Assembly: GCF_009725235.1 (NCBI RefSeq)
Contig: NZ_WJFC01000056.1
Location: 3,632 to 67,631, forward strand
From: Scytonema sp. UIC 10036
GTDB lineage: Bacteria > Cyanobacteriota > Cyanobacteriia > Cyanobacteriales > Nostocaceae
Length of the DNA: 64,000 nucleotides
Reading direction: 5' to 3'
Both the position numbers and the translations under genes were made by a program. This document shows, piece by piece, positions 37,502-47,075 of the stretch. A model generated the notes under the pieces. The model was not told where the DNA came from. It ran no database searches and saw only the letters and a program-made list of their open reading frames with translations. Positions within the stretch are counted from its first letter, which is position 1. Each line of letters begins with the position of its first letter.

Positions 37502-38317
37502 ATGAAGAAAAAAACTGGTTCTACATTATTAAGTTCTGTTTTATTCGCCACTGGAGTTACAGTTGCACTCATGGCTGCACCAGCACAAGCAGGAAACAAC
37601 GGCAACGGCAACGGCAACGGTAATGGTAACGGCAACAGCGCTGGCACGACTACAGCCAACGGCAACGGCAACGGCAACGGCAACAGCACTGGCACGACTA
37701 CAGCCAACGGCAACGGCAACGGCAACAGCACTGGCACGACTACAACCAACAGCAATACTCAAGACAACAATACAGTTAGTGCAATTTGTAGCGTTAATAA
37801 TGTTTCACTTGGCGGTATTTTTGCGACAGCTTGTAAGGGTCCTTTTAGTGGCAATGACACTGGCGAAAAAGGTACTTTGCTCAGCGATCTGAATAATGGT
37901 CTTTTCGCAAGCAATGTCGGTTCCGATGTTACTTCTTGGTCGTTGTTAGGTAAATCAGATGAGTCAAATAATTACTTAACAGCAGCTAATGATTTCAGTT
38001 CTGGTGCATGGAGCCTGAAAAAAGCACTTCCCAGTGATACTTTTGTACTTAGCTTAAAAACCAGTACAGCATATAGTACCTATTTGTTCACTGGTATAAA
38101 TTACACAAATTTACAAGGATTCTTTAACACTATTGGTGTTGAATTAGCAGGAAATGGCAACCAAGGCAAAGCTTTGTCTCATGCTTCGCTGTTTGTAGCG
38201 AATAAGAAACATAATGAAAAACCACCTGTTAAGAAAGTTCCAGAACCCGGTAGTTTACTCGGTCTTGGCTTGACAGGAGCTGGAATGGTTGTTGCTCGTC
38301 GTCGCAAGTCCAATTAG
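37502..38317 (+). CDS. PEP-CTERM anchored surface protein with Gly-Asn repeats
   Basis: 271 residues. Signal peptide (LLSSVLFATGVTVALMAAPAQA), then a Gly-Asn repeat region of about residues 31-85 (GNGNGNGNGN and STGTTTANGNGN units), then a domain without known match (VSLGGIFATACKGPFSGNDTGEKG ... FVLSLKTSTAYSTYLFTG). The end VPEPGSLLGLGLTGAGMVVARRRK is a typical PEP-CTERM signal: VPEP, hydrophobic helix, arginine cluster. It should be processed by an exosortase and attached to the cell surface or exopolysaccharide. The repeat DNA is a 6-bp GGCAAC microsatellite prone to slippage. Confidence 0.85.
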   Translation: MKKKTGSTLLSSVLFATGVTVALMAAPAQAGNNGNGNGNGNGNGNSAGTTTANGNGNGNGNSTGTTTANGNGNGNSTGTTTTNSNTQDNNTVSAICSVNNVSLGGIFATACKGPFSGNDTGEKGTLLSDLNNGLFASNVGSDVTSWSLLGKSDESNNYLTAANDFSSGAWSLKKALPSDTFVLSLKTSTAYSTYLFTGINYTNLQGFFNTIGVELAGNGNQGKALSHASLFVANKKHNEKPPVKKVPEPGSLLGLGLTGAGMVVARRRKSN

Positions 38318-38431
38318 CTCTCACACCCAGAAGTCACGACTGCACAAACAAAAATAATGTAGAGACGCGCTATGGTACGTCTTGAGAGGGTGCAAAATCT
38401 CACCAAAAATTCTTAACCAAACTGTATTGTG

Positions 38432-39805
38432 CTATTCGTGACTCTCAAAGCTGAGTAAATCTAAGTGCTGAGAATTTTCTACGAACGCTTTCGCGACTAA
38501 AAAGCCTGCAACAGTCCAAGTTTGATATTTCCTGGCTTCTTTACCAATTAATCTACCATTTTTACCATCATAATACTCAGGCCAGGAATCTTCAACTAAA
38601 CGTTTCTCAGCCAGTTTCATTGCTTTACGGGCTAGTTCCAAGCGATTTGTTTTTTGAGATGCTGCTGCTAGCAACCAGAGTAAAACAGGCCAATTCCCAC
38701 CATTGTGATAAGACCAAGGGGTGTTTTTTGGATCGCATCCCGTGACAATTCGCCACTCCATACCCTCAAGTGCAGGAAAGCAAATTTTCATGGGCATATT
38801 TCCTACCAAATCGTTCCAGCGAAATTCAATCAAATTCATAATGCTTTGAGATTCTTGAACGCTGGCAAGAGAGGTGATAATTGCCATTAAATTCCCCACA
38901 GTAAAAAAACGAAAATCCATACGTCCGGGACCTAAGTTACCTGCAAGATAACCACCAGTGTCAGGCAGCCATTCCGTCAGCCAATGAGGAATTGAATCAG
39001 CATATATATTGAATTTATTCGCAACTTCTTTGCCAAATTCATCACCTTTGTATCGATAAATTTCATTTAAGCGCTTGAGATCGATCCAATAGTATTCTCG
39101 AAGATGATAGGTCAGGCTTGCCAAGCGTTTGTGAACGCTATTGTAAAGGTTGCAAGTGCTATCATCATTTCTTAACAGCAAATCACCTGCTGCACGTAAT
39201 GCTGTATAAAATAAGACTTGAATTTCTAAAGGATGCTCGTAAACCCCCATACGACGGTCAATCATAAAAGAGCCATCGGGAACTAACATTGTTGGATACA
39301 TGGCAAACCGATGGACAAGGCACATTTGTAGAATTAATTTGATTCCTTTTTGAAAGTGTTTTTGGTGAAAAAGTGAAATATCACCTGTTGCTTTGACATA
39401 TGCCCGAAGTAAAATAAGCCACCACAAGCAAGAATCAACGGGCGGTACTTTTGCGATCGCGTGTTCTCCAAAATCAGCCGTCAAATACTCGCGCCCATTC
39501 TCTGATTCTACTTTAAAACTAGCTGGCATAAGTCCCGGTCCTGGTTTAAAGGAGTCTATTTGTGGCTCCTGACTCTGCAAACTCAGAGTTTCTATCAAAA
39601 AGTTACGTACAATTTCCGGCTTACCTTTAATTAAAAAAGCGAGTGCTGATAAGACAAAATCCCGAATAAAACATTGGTCGTAATTCAGTGCATCTGAACC
39701 AGGTTCGATAGCAGCTACTGTTCCAATCGGACGACATTGATAATAAATAATGGATCTTTCAAGTAATTTCCATGCTTCTGCTTCTATATCGTGTTTTGCT
39801 ATCAT
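38432..39805 (-). CDS. Neutral/alkaline invertase, GH100
   Basis: 457 residues, typical for this family. Seen are [30 protein letters not shown] near the N-terminus (catalytic Asp is in the F.RDF motif), [37 protein letters not shown], and [18 protein letters not shown] with the general-acid region [23 protein letters not shown]. These enzymes cut sucrose into glucose and fructose in the cytoplasm; in heterocystous cyanobacteria they are needed for using sucrose as a carbon source for nitrogen-fixing cells. It stands alone. Confidence 0.9.
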   Translation of the reverse strand: MIAKHDIEAEAWKLLERSIIYYQCRPIGTVAAIEPGSDALNYDQCFIRDFVLSALAFLIKGKPEIVRNFLIETLSLQSQEPQIDSFKPGPGLMPASFKVESENGREYLTADFGEHAIAKVPPVDSCLWWLILLRAYVKATGDISLFHQKHFQKGIKLILQMCLVHRFAMYPTMLVPDGSFMIDRRMGVYEHPLEIQVLFYTALRAAGDLLLRNDDSTCNLYNSVHKRLASLTYHLREYYWIDLKRLNEIYRYKGDEFGKEVANKFNIYADSIPHWLTEWLPDTGGYLAGNLGPGRMDFRFFTVGNLMAIITSLASVQESQSIMNLIEFRWNDLVGNMPMKICFPALEGMEWRIVTGCDPKNTPWSYHNGGNWPVLLWLLAAASQKTNRLELARKAMKLAEKRLVEDSWPEYYDGKNGRLIGKEARKYQTWTVAGFLVAKAFVENSQHLDLLSFESHE

Positions 39806-40125
39806 GAATTACGTGCCCCCAACATAGTTCTGTGATAGTATGTCTACCTAAAATTGTTGTATTAGAACTCTTTTACGTGGAGATTCACCAAACGCAAAAG
39901 AGTAAAAATTTACGCATCATTTTAAATAGACGCACTAGTAGAATGTGTTAATGCCACTTAACACACCACACCCAATATAAATATTGCCTAATAAAATATA
40001 TGGTGCGTTACACTTAGCCCTAACGCACCCTACATACAGTGATAATTTTCCTAACCTAAAGGGAGTAATTTGTTGTATTAGCTCGCTTTAGATCCCCGAC
40101 TTCTTAAAGAAGTCGGGGATCTGTG
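39806..40125. other. Intergenic region with a strong hairpin
   Basis: Contains an almost perfect palindrome at 40090-40122, AGATCCCCGACTTCTT followed by AAGAAGTCGGGGATCT, just after the end of the PQQ-type dehydrogenase gene (minus strand). This may be its terminator. Before it is a TTGTTGTATTA(GA) repeat pair and a CACACCACACCC stretch. No gene. Confidence 0.6.
40090..40122. terminator. Hairpin downstream of the dehydrogenase gene
   Basis: Inverted repeat with about 15-bp arms and an almost absent loop, GC rich at its outer half. It has no long T tract on the minus strand, so it could also be a dispersed repeat rather than a terminator. Confidence 0.5.
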
Positions 40126-41328
40126 CTAGCTATCTTTACCTGTATATGACACTCTGTAAATCACTCCATTTGTGTCATCTGTAAATAATAGTGAACCATC
40201 AGGCGCGATCGCTAGACCCACCGGTCTGCCAAACTGAGTTAAGGCAACTTCGTTCAAAAACCCGGTGATAAAATCCTCAAATTCCACTGGCTTGCCATCT
40301 GCATAACGCACCCGTACAACTTTATAACCAGAGGGAGGGTTACGATTCCAAGAACCGCGCATGGTGACAAAAGCATCGTTACGGTATTCTTCTGGAAACT
40401 GAGATGCCTTGTAGAATAACATTGCTAAGGGCGCACTGTGAGCTGTATAGGTAAGTACGGGCGGTTGTGTATTGGCGCAGTATTCTTCCTTGCTTGTGCC
40501 AGGAGGATTTGTGCTCAAGTATACATCAGGGCGACGATCTGCAAAACAAAAAGGCCAACCGTAGTTTGCACCCTCTTCTAAAAGATTTAATTCTTCGGGT
40601 GGTTGTTCATTACCGCGCCAATCAGAACCATGATCCATAGCCCACAGTTCCCCTGTTTCCGGATGCCAATCAAAGCCAATGGTATTTCGCAACCCCTCGG
40701 CATAAATCGTTCGCATACTACCATCAGGTTGCGATCGCAGGATAGTCGCGCTTTCAGGATTAGTCTCATCACAGGCGTTACAAGTGCTACCTACAGTAAT
40801 GTAGAGCATTCCGTCAGGACCAAACGCTAGAGTGCGGTTGGGGTGTTGCCCTGCATCAGGTAAATCGTTAATCAACTCTTGTACTTCGCCTATTGTCCCT
40901 CCTGAGTTCAAATCTGCGGCATAGAGTTCTTTATCCGTGACAAAGTAAAGACGATTTTGGTAAATTGTGATGCCGTTGATGTATTGGTAGCCTGATGCAA
41001 CCGTTAGTATTTCGTCAGCGTACCCATCATTATTGGAATCCCGTAGCGCTAATATATCACCTTGTTGGCGGCGAGTCACGTAGATGGTACCATCAGGAGC
41101 AACTGCTAGCATGCGGGGATTACCCAAATCTTTGGCAAATACGTTAATGCGAAATCCTGGTGGCAACTTGAGTTGTTGCAAAAGCGATTCGTCAAATTTC
41201 AGTTGTTCGGGCGTGACTAAATAGCCCTCAACTTGCTCGATCCTTTTTTCCTGCGTTTGTTGTGCGTTGCCAGGAAGAGTTATGCTCAGCACTAAAACAC
41301 AACCAATGAGTAAGCTTTTAGCTTTCAC
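40126..41328 (-). CDS. PQQ-type soluble sugar dehydrogenase-like protein
   Basis: 400 residues with a signal peptide (SLLIGCVLVLSITLPGNA). The beta-propeller pattern of the sorbosone/glucose dehydrogenase family is plain: LPPGFRINVFAKDLGNPRMLAVAPDGTIYVTRR, GHxNRTLAFGPDGMLYITVGSTCNACDE, GFDWHPETGELWAMDHGSDWRGNEQPPEELN and RPVGLAIAPDGSLLFTDDTNGVIYRV. Such periplasmic enzymes oxidise sugars with PQQ when available; many cyanobacteria lack PQQ synthesis, so the actual cofactor or activity is uncertain. Cysteines in CNACDETN are characteristic. Confidence 0.85.
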   Translation of the reverse strand: MKAKSLLIGCVLVLSITLPGNAQQTQEKRIEQVEGYLVTPEQLKFDESLLQQLKLPPGFRINVFAKDLGNPRMLAVAPDGTIYVTRRQQGDILALRDSNNDGYADEILTVASGYQYINGITIYQNRLYFVTDKELYAADLNSGGTIGEVQELINDLPDAGQHPNRTLAFGPDGMLYITVGSTCNACDETNPESATILRSQPDGSMRTIYAEGLRNTIGFDWHPETGELWAMDHGSDWRGNEQPPEELNLLEEGANYGWPFCFADRRPDVYLSTNPPGTSKEEYCANTQPPVLTYTAHSAPLAMLFYKASQFPEEYRNDAFVTMRGSWNRNPPSGYKVVRVRYADGKPVEFEDFITGFLNEVALTQFGRPVGLAIAPDGSLLFTDDTNGVIYRVSYTGKDS

Positions 41329-41687
41329 GGCATTTTCCTTAATATTGAATTGGTAAGAAAAAACTCACGCTTTGGAAGGCAAAGGGATAAAGCACAAAGT
41401 ATGAAACTGCTTTATCCATGGATTGAAATTAATACTCGGACAGTAGTTTAAAACTAATTAAGCGATCGCCACATCTTTCCAACGAAGTAGCGATATATAC
41501 TTTATTATTGTTTTAATGCTTTTGATTTCTTGCCATAAATAATTCTCTAGATAGATATAAAACCACTGGTCACTGGTCACTGTATCTCTCTCATGCCAAA
41601 AACTCGCCGTATAACCGATTTCATCAAGCCAGGAAATACATGAAAAGCCGTTGTCCAAAATTTTGCTGTACCAAGCAATACATCACA
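41329..41687. other. Intergenic region, possible 66-codon frame
   Basis: A minus-strand frame at 41458-41658 would give MDNGFSCISWLDEIGYTASFWHERD..., which I do not recognise and which has poor start context. A direct repeat GGTCACTGGTCACTG lies near 41,570. I see no supported gene. Confidence 0.4.
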
Positions 41688-42174
41688 CTACTGATACTTC
41701 ACAGCATACCAAATTGCCTTCGCCACATCTTCAGGCTTCTCTAGTAGGGGGCTGTGGAATGCTTTGTTTATCAATTGATAGTTCCCTTCTCTCGTTCTAA
41801 AAAATAGGGTAGGAGTGGCTGAATAGTATAAATGTACCCCAAAGATTTGTATCCATAATTTGCTGCCAATCACTCAAAGAACTCTCTTCCACAGGTGCCA
41901 TAAAAAAAATTGAAGCATTATTAATCAGTACATATATGTGACCAAAATAAGCAAGAGATTTCTCAACTAAGTTTTTGACTTGCCCTGAGTCTCTAACATC
42001 AGTAGAGACTGCAAGAGCGTCTCGACCTAAGGCACCTATCTCACTTGTTGTAGCTTCTAAACGTTCTGTCTGACGTGCCGCTAGCACAATATTATACCCA
42101 TTACGAGCAAATAAAATTGCTGTTGCTTTACCGATACCTTGAGTTGCCCCTGTAATCATTACTGTTTTAGCCAT
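41688..42174 (-). pseudogene. Short-chain dehydrogenase, internally deleted and frameshifted
   Basis: The N-terminal part is intact: MAKTVMITGATQGIGKATAILFARNGYN with the TGxxxGxG NAD motif, DVRDSGQV, and LINNASIFFMAPVEESSLSDWQQIMDTNLWG. It breaks off at about residue 120. In another frame the DNA continues with PTLFFRTREGNYQLINKAFHSPLLEKPEDVAKAIWYAVKYQ, the end of an SDR protein. The Ser/Tyr-x-x-x-Lys catalytic middle of some 100 residues is missing. So it is a decayed gene. Confidence 0.75.
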
Positions 42175-42819
42175 AAAATTTTGAAAAAATTTGCTACCCT
42201 TTTCTGTATTTGGCTCTAATTTGCACTCTAAATCTTAAGAGCATTAGTCACACCTATCTTGGGTCTGTTTTTTTATTGAATCAACATATCTCGTAGCAAT
42301 AGGGGAAGTAAAGTTCCGGAGCCCAAGGTCTAAACTTGTTAAAAAGGATTAACAGGATAAAATCTTTTTGTCTGTAAGTGGCAGCTTAGGGTGCATAAGC
42401 ACAGTTGACAGAGGGTGCTGTTTAACACCAGAAGCTAGTAAAGCAACATGAGAATTTGTCGTTTTTACAGAGGCTGAACTTGGAATGAGCAAACTGGGAA
42501 TTTGTAATGCTTTAATTGAAATAATACATAAATATACCTTTTTGAGTTGTTAACGCCCGTGTTATCGCATAGTATTGATACCTACGCTCTATTCAAGCCT
42601 CCAGAAAACTTACAAAAAGCAATGTTGTACAAAGGTTCTATTTTCAAGAGTAGGCTCATGCTCTAGTACTCCTATAACTGAAGCTGTCTCTCCTCGATCG
42701 CTATGCTGAGGGCATTCGGGAAGAAAAAGTTTTAAGTATAGCTAGCTATAGTAAATTTGTCTAAGTCTTTTATTATTGCAGAATAGGTTTAATACACACA
42801 CTAAGGAGGTGAAACTGAG
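42175..42819. other. Intergenic region before the unknown 239-residue gene
   Basis: No gene recognised. It carries a direct tract AGTATAGCTAGCTATAGT near 42,735 (a palindrome GCTAGC inside), and ends with a strong Shine-Dalgarno AAGGAGGT at 42803-42810, nine bases before the ATG at 42820. Confidence 0.5.
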
Positions 42820-43539
42820 ATGGCACAGAAAACTGAAAACAAAGCAGGAGGTTGGTATCTTGTTAAAGACGTTACGGAATCACTGCTAGGTGTTATGTTT
42901 GAAATCGCCGCATATCTTGGTTGTCTCCCCTTTGATGGTGAAAATCAAAGTTGCATTAAAACCTTAGTTGACATCATGACCTTGCAGTTACTGATAAATA
43001 TTGATAATGTTGTTTATAAAGACTTGTCTATCTCCATTGAAATTGGTGACAAAAAGCATTTCAAGCGCACTCGCAGAGAGTTAAACCAGTTTTACAAGAG
43101 CGTGGTAGTCAAAGCTCTGAAAACTGTACTCAAGTGCTTTGACCAAGTGTCCGTTGCTTTTAACGTGGCTCACACCTCGCAAACTGATTCAGACCTGGAT
43201 CTGCTTGTGGGAAAGCGTGACAGGAATCGATTCTACCAATTTTGGAGAGGTGTATTTGGCGTCATACGCAATGCTAGATGGAATGTTAGGCTTCGAGGAA
43301 GTGGTTCACACACCCTCCATACAAAACACTCTAAGATGTTTTGTAGTATAACCAAACATACCGTCAGGTATTTAGTAGACGTTGTTGTAGATCGGTTGCA
43401 GGTACTTATAAAAAGTACTAACCTCATCGAAGACAATGGGAAGAGGGAAGAAAGCCTTCTTCAAAGTTTAGACAAGCTTTCTACTGGGTACGCTTTCTGT
43501 GCCTGGGTTTTATTCAGACCCAGCCCTAACAAACAGTAG
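42820..43539 (+). CDS. Uncharacterised 239-residue protein
   Basis: I do not recognise the family. It has a strong Shine-Dalgarno. The first 160 residues look well folded (LVKDVTESLLGVMFEIAAYLGCLPFDGE, then DKKHFKRTRRELNQFYKSVVVKALKTVLKCFDQVSVAFNVAHTSQTDSDLDLLVGK). The second part is basic and Arg/His rich (VRLRGSGSHTLHTKHSKMF). It may be a nucleic-acid-binding protein or a gene whose end has shifted frame; the end RPSPNKQ is unremarkable. It precedes a zinc-ribbon gene by 134 bases. Confidence 0.55.
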   Translation: MAQKTENKAGGWYLVKDVTESLLGVMFEIAAYLGCLPFDGENQSCIKTLVDIMTLQLLINIDNVVYKDLSISIEIGDKKHFKRTRRELNQFYKSVVVKALKTVLKCFDQVSVAFNVAHTSQTDSDLDLLVGKRDRNRFYQFWRGVFGVIRNARWNVRLRGSGSHTLHTKHSKMFCSITKHTVRYLVDVVVDRLQVLIKSTNLIEDNGKREESLLQSLDKLSTGYAFCAWVLFRPSPNKQ

Positions 43540-43673
43540 CAGTAGCTAGTCTGCTTTTTGCAGTGACTGGTCTGTTGCTTCAATTGCGATCGCTTGCCAC
43601 TAAAAATGTCAAGAATGCAATTGCTCCTGCCTGAAGAACTATATTGATAGGACAAAACTCACAACTTACAACT

Positions 43674-43925
43674 ATGGCCACCAGCAAAGTCATTAACGTT
43701 AGAGAATACACCGTTAGAGCACACAAACGCTTGATTCATACACGGGTTTTTAACTTTGTCTGTAAAGAGTGCGGTACGTCAACGAAGCGCGAGACCTTTG
43801 GACCTCGTCCTTTGTATTGCGAACAATGCCGCCCTCCTCAAGCACCCAAAAAATCGTTAATGAAGCCCTCTAATAAGGCGAAACCCAGACCAATGACTTA
43901 TAAATCTGATACTGAATTAGGTTGA
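43674..43925 (+). CDS. Small zinc-ribbon protein
   Basis: 83 residues from ATG at 43674 ([19 protein letters not shown]); the longer frame from 43644 is less likely. A four-cysteine ribbon [23 protein letters not shown] is flanked by basic segments, with a C-terminal [16 protein letters not shown] tail. Such short proteins could bind nucleic acid, but I know no function. The next gene follows by 11 bases, so the pair is probably cotranscribed. Confidence 0.6.
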   Translation: MATSKVINVREYTVRAHKRLIHTRVFNFVCKECGTSTKRETFGPRPLYCEQCRPPQAPKKSLMKPSNKAKPRPMTYKSDTELG

Positions 43926-43936
43926 GATGAAACCAT

Positions 43937-44971
43937 ATGATGACAAAACCACACTTAGAACCACCTCCACAAGCCTTGATTGAACCACTGCTCGAATTAA
44001 GAGACTACTATGCAGCTCTTGTGGAAGAGTACGAACGTCTGAGTACGCAGGCGCGATCGCAACTGACTCACGTAGAAGCTATCTTGTCGAATTATTCACA
44101 ACCAAACGTACTTGATAACCAAACAGCGATAGTTGAAACACTCTCGTTTCCTCCCACTCCTTCTCAAGAAGCCTCTCACTTACAACAAGTACCGGATAAC
44201 GTCTCTAACTTTAAACAAGAAGAATTTATCCAGCTTGAGTTAAAAGACAATGGGCAGCAAGAGATTGCTTTCAACGAGGTTGCTCCACAAAATGCCAATG
44301 GTGCAATTGCAACAGTACCTACAGTCATATTCTCACCGCAACGCATATCGTTCGAGAATGACGATCGCACGCTTCCAGGCTCAGATGTTCCAATGCAACC
44401 TCAGTTTCATGGATTGCCTCGATTGGAAGCAATTGAAAGCATCCTGCGAGAAAATATGGGGACTGTTTGTCACATAGATTTCATCGTGCGAACCTTGTAT
44501 GGGGATTTAGAGTCAAGTGTATTCAAAGTCGTCAAGAGTAGGGTGCAATCCTCGCTGACACACGGTAAAGAAAAGGGTTACTGGTCAGCCGTTCCAGAGG
44601 AACCCGGTTGTTACACTCTGGATATAAGTTTAGTAACCCCACAGAATGGGAAAGGCAAATCCAAAGCTGTTAAACCTAAAAAGAAGAAACCCTTTTTGCT
44701 TCCCAAAGCAAGACGAGTGCCAATGTTGGCGGAATTTGAAGGTAAGTTTCTTATTGATGCCATCTGCATACTATTGCAAAGAAATTCAGGGAGAATTTTC
44801 AGCGTAGGTGATGTCATTACAGGCTTGTATGGAGACTTAAATGCCGAACAACTCAGGGAGATAAAAACTGCTGTCCATAATGAACTTTCTAGAGGTCACC
44901 GAATTGGCAGATTCTCTAGAGTTCCTAACAAGCTTGGTTATTACACTTGGGATTTAAGCAAGATAAGGTAG
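43937..44971 (+). CDS. Protein with two winged-helix-like repeats
   Basis: 344 residues, unknown family. The N-terminus is a coil (LLELRDYYAALVEEYERLSTQARSQLTHVEAIL). Two related domains follow: about 175-235 (LPRLEAIESILRENMGTVCHIDFIVRTLYGDL ... GYWSAVPEEPGCYTLDI) and about 275-344 (KFLIDAICILLQRNSGRIFSVGDVITGLYGDL ... RIGRFSRVPNKLGYYTWDL). Each has LYGDLxxxxxxxxKxxVxxxLxxG, like winged-helix modules seen in restriction or HARE-HTH proteins. A Lys-rich linker (KGKSKAVKPKKKKP) joins them. A DNA-binding role is inferred. The zinc-ribbon gene is 11 bases upstream. Confidence 0.65.
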   Translation: MMTKPHLEPPPQALIEPLLELRDYYAALVEEYERLSTQARSQLTHVEAILSNYSQPNVLDNQTAIVETLSFPPTPSQEASHLQQVPDNVSNFKQEEFIQLELKDNGQQEIAFNEVAPQNANGAIATVPTVIFSPQRISFENDDRTLPGSDVPMQPQFHGLPRLEAIESILRENMGTVCHIDFIVRTLYGDLESSVFKVVKSRVQSSLTHGKEKGYWSAVPEEPGCYTLDISLVTPQNGKGKSKAVKPKKKKPFLLPKARRVPMLAEFEGKFLIDAICILLQRNSGRIFSVGDVITGLYGDLNAEQLREIKTAVHNELSRGHRIGRFSRVPNKLGYYTWDLSKIR

Positions 44972-44981
44972 GCATCTGGGG

Positions 44982-45098
44982 ATTTGTCATTTGTCAAAAG
45001 TCATTTGTCATTAGCAATTAGCCATTAGCAATTAGCCATTAGCAATTAGCCATTAGCAATTAGCCATTTGCCATTTGCCATTTGCCATTTGTCATTTC
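44982..45098. repeat. STRR heptamer tract
   Basis: Units CATTTGT, CATTAGC, AATTAGC and CATTTGC follow each other for about sixteen copies. Same family as the tract at 8,856. It fills most of the gap between the winged-helix gene and the response regulator. Confidence 0.8.
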
Positions 45099-45219
45099 CC
45101 CTTTTCCCCAATCTCCAATTCCTATCTCAAGTCGGAAGCAATTTGTATCCCGAGAGAGATGTGTAAAAAAAAATACCAAGTATACGCTAAAGATAACGCT
45201 GTTAAAATACGAGAAAACA

Positions 45220-45603
45220 ATGGCTCACGTATTATTAGTGGATGATGAAGAACCTTTAAGGGCAAGCCTTTCCTACAGTTTGCGAAAAGAAGGCTACACT
45301 GTATCAACAGCAATAGATGGTCATGATGCCATCAAACAATTTCACAAGCAAGTACCAGATGTGATACTTTTAGATCTGATGTTGCCTGAAGTTAATGGCA
45401 TGGAAGTTTGCTGGCGAATTCGAGCATTTTCTGACGTGCCGATTGTTATGCTAACTGCAAAAGACCAAGACATTGACAAAATTTGGGGTCTGGAGGCTGG
45501 TGCAGATGACTACGTCACAAAACCCTTTAACACTCGCGAACTGCTAGCACGTATCAAAGCTGTTTTGCGTCGTCGTTCTGAAAAACAGTCTGGCTCTACC
45601 TAG
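45220..45603 (+). CDS. Receiver-only response regulator
   Basis: 127 residues from the ATG at 45220; the frame upstream to 45082 lies in repeats. The receiver domain is complete: acidic D8 and D9, phosphoacceptor D52 in VILLDLMLPEVNG, T79 region MLTAKD and K101 in DDYVTKPF. It is of OmpR-family type, yet after ELLARIKAVLRRRSEKQSGST the protein stops where the linker to the winged-helix DNA-binding domain would begin. So the output domain is absent. It lies 30 bases before a histidine kinase gene, its likely partner. Confidence 0.85.
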   Translation: MAHVLLVDDEEPLRASLSYSLRKEGYTVSTAIDGHDAIKQFHKQVPDVILLDLMLPEVNGMEVCWRIRAFSDVPIVMLTAKDQDIDKIWGLEAGADDYVTKPFNTRELLARIKAVLRRRSEKQSGST

Positions 45604-45633
45604 TGCTTTCTTCTTGAATTGGAAATTTGTTGA

Positions 45634-47049
45634 ATGGGCTGGATACCTCAAATTAAAAGAAATTCCATTCACACTAAACTATTGGCAACATACCTGTTGC
45701 TAACGTCTTTAGCGACATCCTTGATGGGAGGATATATTCTCTGGTCTTTCCATGCTTACTTTAATAAAGCAAGGCAGACGGATTTGGAAAACTGGAGTAC
45801 TGCTATCGGTGAAAGTGTTGCTGATGCATTGGAAAAAAATGACTTTAAGCGAACCGAGGTTATTGTTCAACGTTTTGGTGCAGCTGAAAGCATAACTATA
45901 CGAGTTTTAGATAATAAAGGTAACCTCCTTGCCTCATCTAGCCCGCAACAAGATCGACAAATACCAAATTGGTTGGAAATCCCTGGGATGAGAGAAGCCT
46001 TACAAGGTGAAGCACAGCAAGGTTTTGCAAAAGGGATTTTAACTAACGATGATAGATTGTTCATTGCCCGACCGATTACGCGTGAAGGTCAAATTTTAGG
46101 CGCATTGAGGATGTCGGTCACTTTACAACAGTTTCAAAGGCAATTTGCCACAATTGTTGGCACAGTCGTGGGGACTCTCATTTTTACACTGCTCCTTTGT
46201 ACTATCATTAGTGAGGCGTTAGCGCGTAGCTTGTCCCGTCCTATTGAAACAATGAGAAATTTTGCAATTCAATTGGGGAGCGGGCATTTTGGTGGTAAAC
46301 TTCAAATCCGTCAGAGTAACGAGTTAGATCAACTCGCACTGGAACTTAACCGCATGAGCGAACGTTTAGCTTCTCTCGATCAAGAACGTAGAGTGTTTTT
46401 AGCAAACGTATCTCACGAGCTCCGTACCCCAATTAGCAATGTCTTGGTCACTGTTGAAGCCCTTCGATCTGGTGCTGCTTCAGATCCTCAGGTCAGCGAT
46501 CGCTTCTTTCAAAATGTAGAAGACGAAATTAAACGATTATCACGATTAATTGATGACTTACTAAATTTGGGACGATTGGAAGCAGGGGTGACAGTCTTAG
46601 AACAGCAAACAGTACATTTGCATCACTTGATTGACCGTGCTGTGAGAGCGATGGAATCCCGAATGAAAAATTCGCAAATTTCAGCACAGGTTAATGTCAC
46701 AGATATGCAAATACAGGGTGATTCGGAGCGTCTGTTGCAAGCTATTCTAAATATATTAGATAATGCCATCAAGCACTCATCCCCGAATTCTCAAATTTCT
46801 ATCGCTGGGTACAAAGAAGGTAAGCAAGCAGTTGTAACGATTCGCGATCGCGGGCAGGGGATTAAAGACACTGACCTCCCACATATTTTTGAGCAGTTTT
46901 ACACTGCCGATCGCTCGCGTAAAGGAAAGGGAGTGGGATTGGGTTTAGCGATCGCCAAGCGGATCATAGAAGCCCACGGCGGTAGCATTACAGCGAGTAG
47001 TAAATTTGGCGAGGGAGCCAGCTTTAATATTTATTTGCCTTTCTCGTAA
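45634..47049 (+). CDS. Sensor histidine kinase
   Basis: 471 residues. Two membrane segments (about 17-40 and 173-195) enclose a periplasmic sensor region of 130 residues. HAMP domain at about 198-250 (RSLSRPIETMRNFAIQLGSG ... ELDQLALELNRMSERLASL), phosphorylated His in FLANVSHELRTPISNV (H261), and ATPase motifs ILNILDNAIKHS (N box), DRGQGI (G1) and GKGVGLGLAIAKRI (G2). It should phosphorylate the receiver protein coded just upstream. The signal is unknown. Confidence 0.9.
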   Translation: MGWIPQIKRNSIHTKLLATYLLLTSLATSLMGGYILWSFHAYFNKARQTDLENWSTAIGESVADALEKNDFKRTEVIVQRFGAAESITIRVLDNKGNLLASSSPQQDRQIPNWLEIPGMREALQGEAQQGFAKGILTNDDRLFIARPITREGQILGALRMSVTLQQFQRQFATIVGTVVGTLIFTLLLCTIISEALARSLSRPIETMRNFAIQLGSGHFGGKLQIRQSNELDQLALELNRMSERLASLDQERRVFLANVSHELRTPISNVLVTVEALRSGAASDPQVSDRFFQNVEDEIKRLSRLIDDLLNLGRLEAGVTVLEQQTVHLHHLIDRAVRAMESRMKNSQISAQVNVTDMQIQGDSERLLQAILNILDNAIKHSSPNSQISIAGYKEGKQAVVTIRDRGQGIKDTDLPHIFEQFYTADRSRKGKGVGLGLAIAKRIIEAHGGSITASSKFGEGASFNIYLPFS

Positions 47050-47075
47050 GTCAGTCGGCACAATTAAAATACCAC

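Noticed and set aside
37480..37762. Long minus-strand frames rich in Leu-Pro-Val or Ala-Val
   Set aside because: They are the reverse reading of the GGCAAC hexamers in the PEP-CTERM gene.
41458..41658. Minus-strand frame of 66 codons
   Set aside because: No recognisable motif and no good ribosome binding site; kept only as a note in the intergenic entry.
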